This document shows positions 62,412 to 64,000 of a DNA stretch of 64,000 bases, piece after piece. This DNA comes from Lobosporangium transversale. Taxonomy: Eukaryota > Mortierellomycota > Mortierellomycetes > Mortierellales > Mortierellaceae. A model generated the notes under the pieces. The model was given only the letters and a program-made list of their open reading frames with translations, searched no databases and had not been told where the DNA came from. Numbering within the stretch: the first letter of the stretch is position 1; each line of letters opens with the position of its first letter. The stretch spans positions 1,240,001 to 1,304,000 of the forward strand of contig NW_019028979.1 of assembly GCF_002105155.1 (NCBI RefSeq), given 5' to 3'. The translations under genes and the position numbers were made by a program.

Positions 62412-64000
62412 ATGTTGAACCCAACTATCCTGGCATCGCAACATGCACAAGACCAAGAAGAAGTGCATTCGCATCTAATGCATCCCATTTCTCATCATCA
62501 TCACTTGGGTACAGCTGCCAGATACACTACCGAACTAGAACAACATCATCAAAATCACTTGCAGATACAGCAGATACAACAGCTGCAACTGCAGCAGCAA
62601 CAGCAACTGCGTATGCTACAACAACTACATCAACCACATCCACAACTGTTATTACAGCATCACCATAGCCTTGTCGGGCTTCATGGACAGCAGATGAACC
62701 AAAATAGCCAATTTACTCAAGAGTTACTCCCTGAAACTTATCTGCAGCAACAGCAGCTACAAAACGATCAATCCGAAGATGGGCGAGGTCGTCCATCAGA
62801 GACTGTTGCTGTCGAGTCGGGATTCCAGCGGAAGCGAAGTCTATCAGTTCCATTGCTCTCCATGGGTCAACAGCAACAGTCACAGCAGCAACAACAACTT
62901 TCAGAACAAGAGCAGGGTCCAACAGTTGCTGCAGTGGCAAATCAACTCTCAGGACAGACAGGCAAAGACGATGATGGTGATCAGAACATGGAAGCAGATG
63001 AGGATCAAGATAACGATAATAATAGTAATAATAATAGCAATAACAATAACAGGGACAATGGTGATCACAATAGAGAATACCGCCATCATGATAGCTCCAA
63101 CACTTCCATCGAGAACGTCAATGCAAGTACAGTTGTATCAACGACAATTGTGGCACCAGAAGCTTCTTCCGTAGTGGTGTTTAACAAACTTGCAATATCA
63201 CGAGAGACTTTTCTTGCATCGTTACCGCGAACGGTTCGCCACCGCATGTACGCATCAGGCCCACAGAATTATCCGCTGTATCATCATAATAATAGGCAAA
63301 GCAACAGCAGCTATACTCTGCGCCACCATCTGCATTATAACCCTTTTACATACCGAAAGTTCCCTCCTTACCAATACTGGGGAGCTTCTGCGCAGCGTGA
63401 CTACCATTTGGCCACCATTGGTGTCAGTGTCTTCAACCGTACGAATGCACAATTGTTGTCTCATGGGACAGGGTCCACAACAGCATCAGTAGGGGCCTTG
63501 AATGATTCAGGATCAACTCGACCAGGATTAAGTCCGGGAGTAGGAGACATGGTGCTACGGTCTTCGGTTACGAATGGTGGTATAAACAAGACAATGTATC
63601 GATCAAGGCTACCCGTACATTTACGCCACATTACGTCTCGTATGAACAGACGTGCAGTGATATGCACTGATGCATACGAAAATGGCAGTGCGGGAGGAGA
63701 GAGGGAAGGGGAAAGAGGAGGAGGAGGAGGAGGAGGAGGAACGGAGGAAGAAAGTAATGTCAACAGAAACATAGCAGGAAATCAAAACAGCCAAAGAGAC
63801 CTAGGCATGGAAGATTCTGTAAATGGGATCCTATTGTCAAGTTTAAGTATCCATGAAGGCTCGCCCCAGAGCACATCGACACCTCTCTTCGCTGCATCGG
63901 TCACAGAGAACAGTGACGGGAGTGGTGATGGCTTCAATTCAAGCTCAAATCCTGTTTTATATTCATCGCAATCATTATCTTCACTGGAATCAGATCGGAG
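62412..64000 (+). CDS. Unrecognised Gln/His/Asn-rich protein, 5' part (runs off the right edge)
   Basis: The frame from ATG 62412 (MLNPTILASQHAQDQEEVHS) is open for 529 codons to the end of the window. Residues 1-180 are Gln/His-rich with a few hydrophobic residues, as in fungal transcriptional regulators. An acidic DDDGDQNMEADEDQD patch and poly-Asn follow. The likely folded core is about residues 255-340: VVVFNKLAISRETFLASLPR, TVRHRMYASGPQNYPLYHH, LRHHLHYNPFTYRKFPPYQY and GVSVFNRTNAQLLS. Another segment, SRLPVHLRHITSRMNRRAV, lies near 400, followed by a poly-Gly run (GGA codons) and a Ser-rich end. I recognise no domain. A nuclear role is a guess from composition only. No intron is needed in the part seen. 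Confidence 0.7.
   Translation, partial: MLNPTILASQHAQDQEEVHSHLMHPISHHHHLGTAARYTTELEQHHQNHLQIQQIQQLQLQQQQQLRMLQQLHQPHPQLLLQHHHSLVGLHGQQMNQNSQFTQELLPETYLQQQQLQNDQSEDGRGRPSETVAVESGFQRKRSLSVPLLSMGQQQQSQQQQQLSEQEQGPTVAAVANQLSGQTGKDDDGDQNMEADEDQDNDNNSNNNSNNNNRDNGDHNREYRHHDSSNTSIENVNASTVVSTTIVAPEASSVVVFNKLAISRETFLASLPRTVRHRMYASGPQNYPLYHHNNRQSNSSYTLRHHLHYNPFTYRKFPPYQYWGASAQRDYHLATIGVSVFNRTNAQLLSHGTGSTTASVGALNDSGSTRPGLSPGVGDMVLRSSVTNGGINKTMYRSRLPVHLRHITSRMNRRAVICTDAYENGSAGGEREGERGGGGGGGGTEEESNVNRNIAGNQNSQRDLGMEDSVNGILLSSLSIHEGSPQSTSTPLFAASVTENSDGSGDGFNSSSNPVLYSSQSLSSLESDR

Overview
The window is nuclear DNA from a filamentous fungus of the Mortierellomycota (a Mortierella-like species). Genes are dense and carry short introns of about 60-150 nt with GTAAG-like donors. 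Intergenic DNA and introns are full of A or T runs of 20-36 nt. Coding sequences are rich in CAG/CAA (Gln) and AGC/AAT/GGT tracts. Two F-box/LRR genes, an F-box/LRR relic and a large LRR protein with an N-terminal domain that I remember mainly from Mortierella proteomes support this placement. Coding boundaries were worked out by hand: exons were joined only where donor, acceptor and reading frame agreed, and for every complete multi-exon gene the summed exon length is a multiple of three.

Layout, left to right. 1-1799 (-): 5' part of an unrecognised Ser/Asn/Gln-rich gene. 2478-4130 (-): delta-aminolevulinate dehydratase (haem). 4618-8459 (-): 1,238-residue LRR protein of a lineage-specific family. 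9582-12511 (-): SNG1/DUF3533-type membrane protein. 13676-14907 (-) and 15134-16087 (+): mitochondrial ribosomal protein bL9m and frataxin, sharing a 226-bp divergent promoter. 16343-18907 (-): delta-COP, nine coding exons. 19469-21671 (-): cytochrome b5/acyl-CoA dehydrogenase fusion with a peroxisomal C-terminus. 21672-25567: gene-free. 25568-30432 (+): full-size PDR-type ABC transporter. 30566-32902 (-): F-box protein. 33781-34140 (-): tiny paralogue of the N-terminal domain of the LRR protein. 34864-36222 (-): GPI-anchored LPMO-like secreted protein. 36223-39552: gene-poor, with a possible relic. 39553-40068 (+): small secreted Cys protein. 40790-42545 (-): FAD monooxygenase. 42546-48040: gene-poor, with a decayed F-box/LRR gene. 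48041-51348 (+): seven-helix membrane protein with a long polyQ tail. 51925-54757 (-) and 54995-55423 (+): HBS1 ribosome-rescue GTPase and a PI31-C-like protein, divergent. 56597-59699 (-): poly(A)-binding protein. 60057-61331 (-): F-box/LRR protein. 62412-64000 (+): 5' part of an unrecognised Gln/Asn-rich gene.

The genes are a typical eukaryotic mixture rather than one pathway. Two quality-control or mRNA genes lie close together (HBS1, PAB1), and several products act in mitochondria or peroxisomes. The most unusual items are the lineage-specific LRR family (one full-length gene plus a minimal paralogue with the same intron position and phase), the seven-helix polyQ protein, and several splicing oddities: an ATG-only coding exon, a 21-nt microexon, a GC-AG intron, competing in-frame acceptors in HBS1 and a roughly 1-kb intron inside RRM1 of PAB1.
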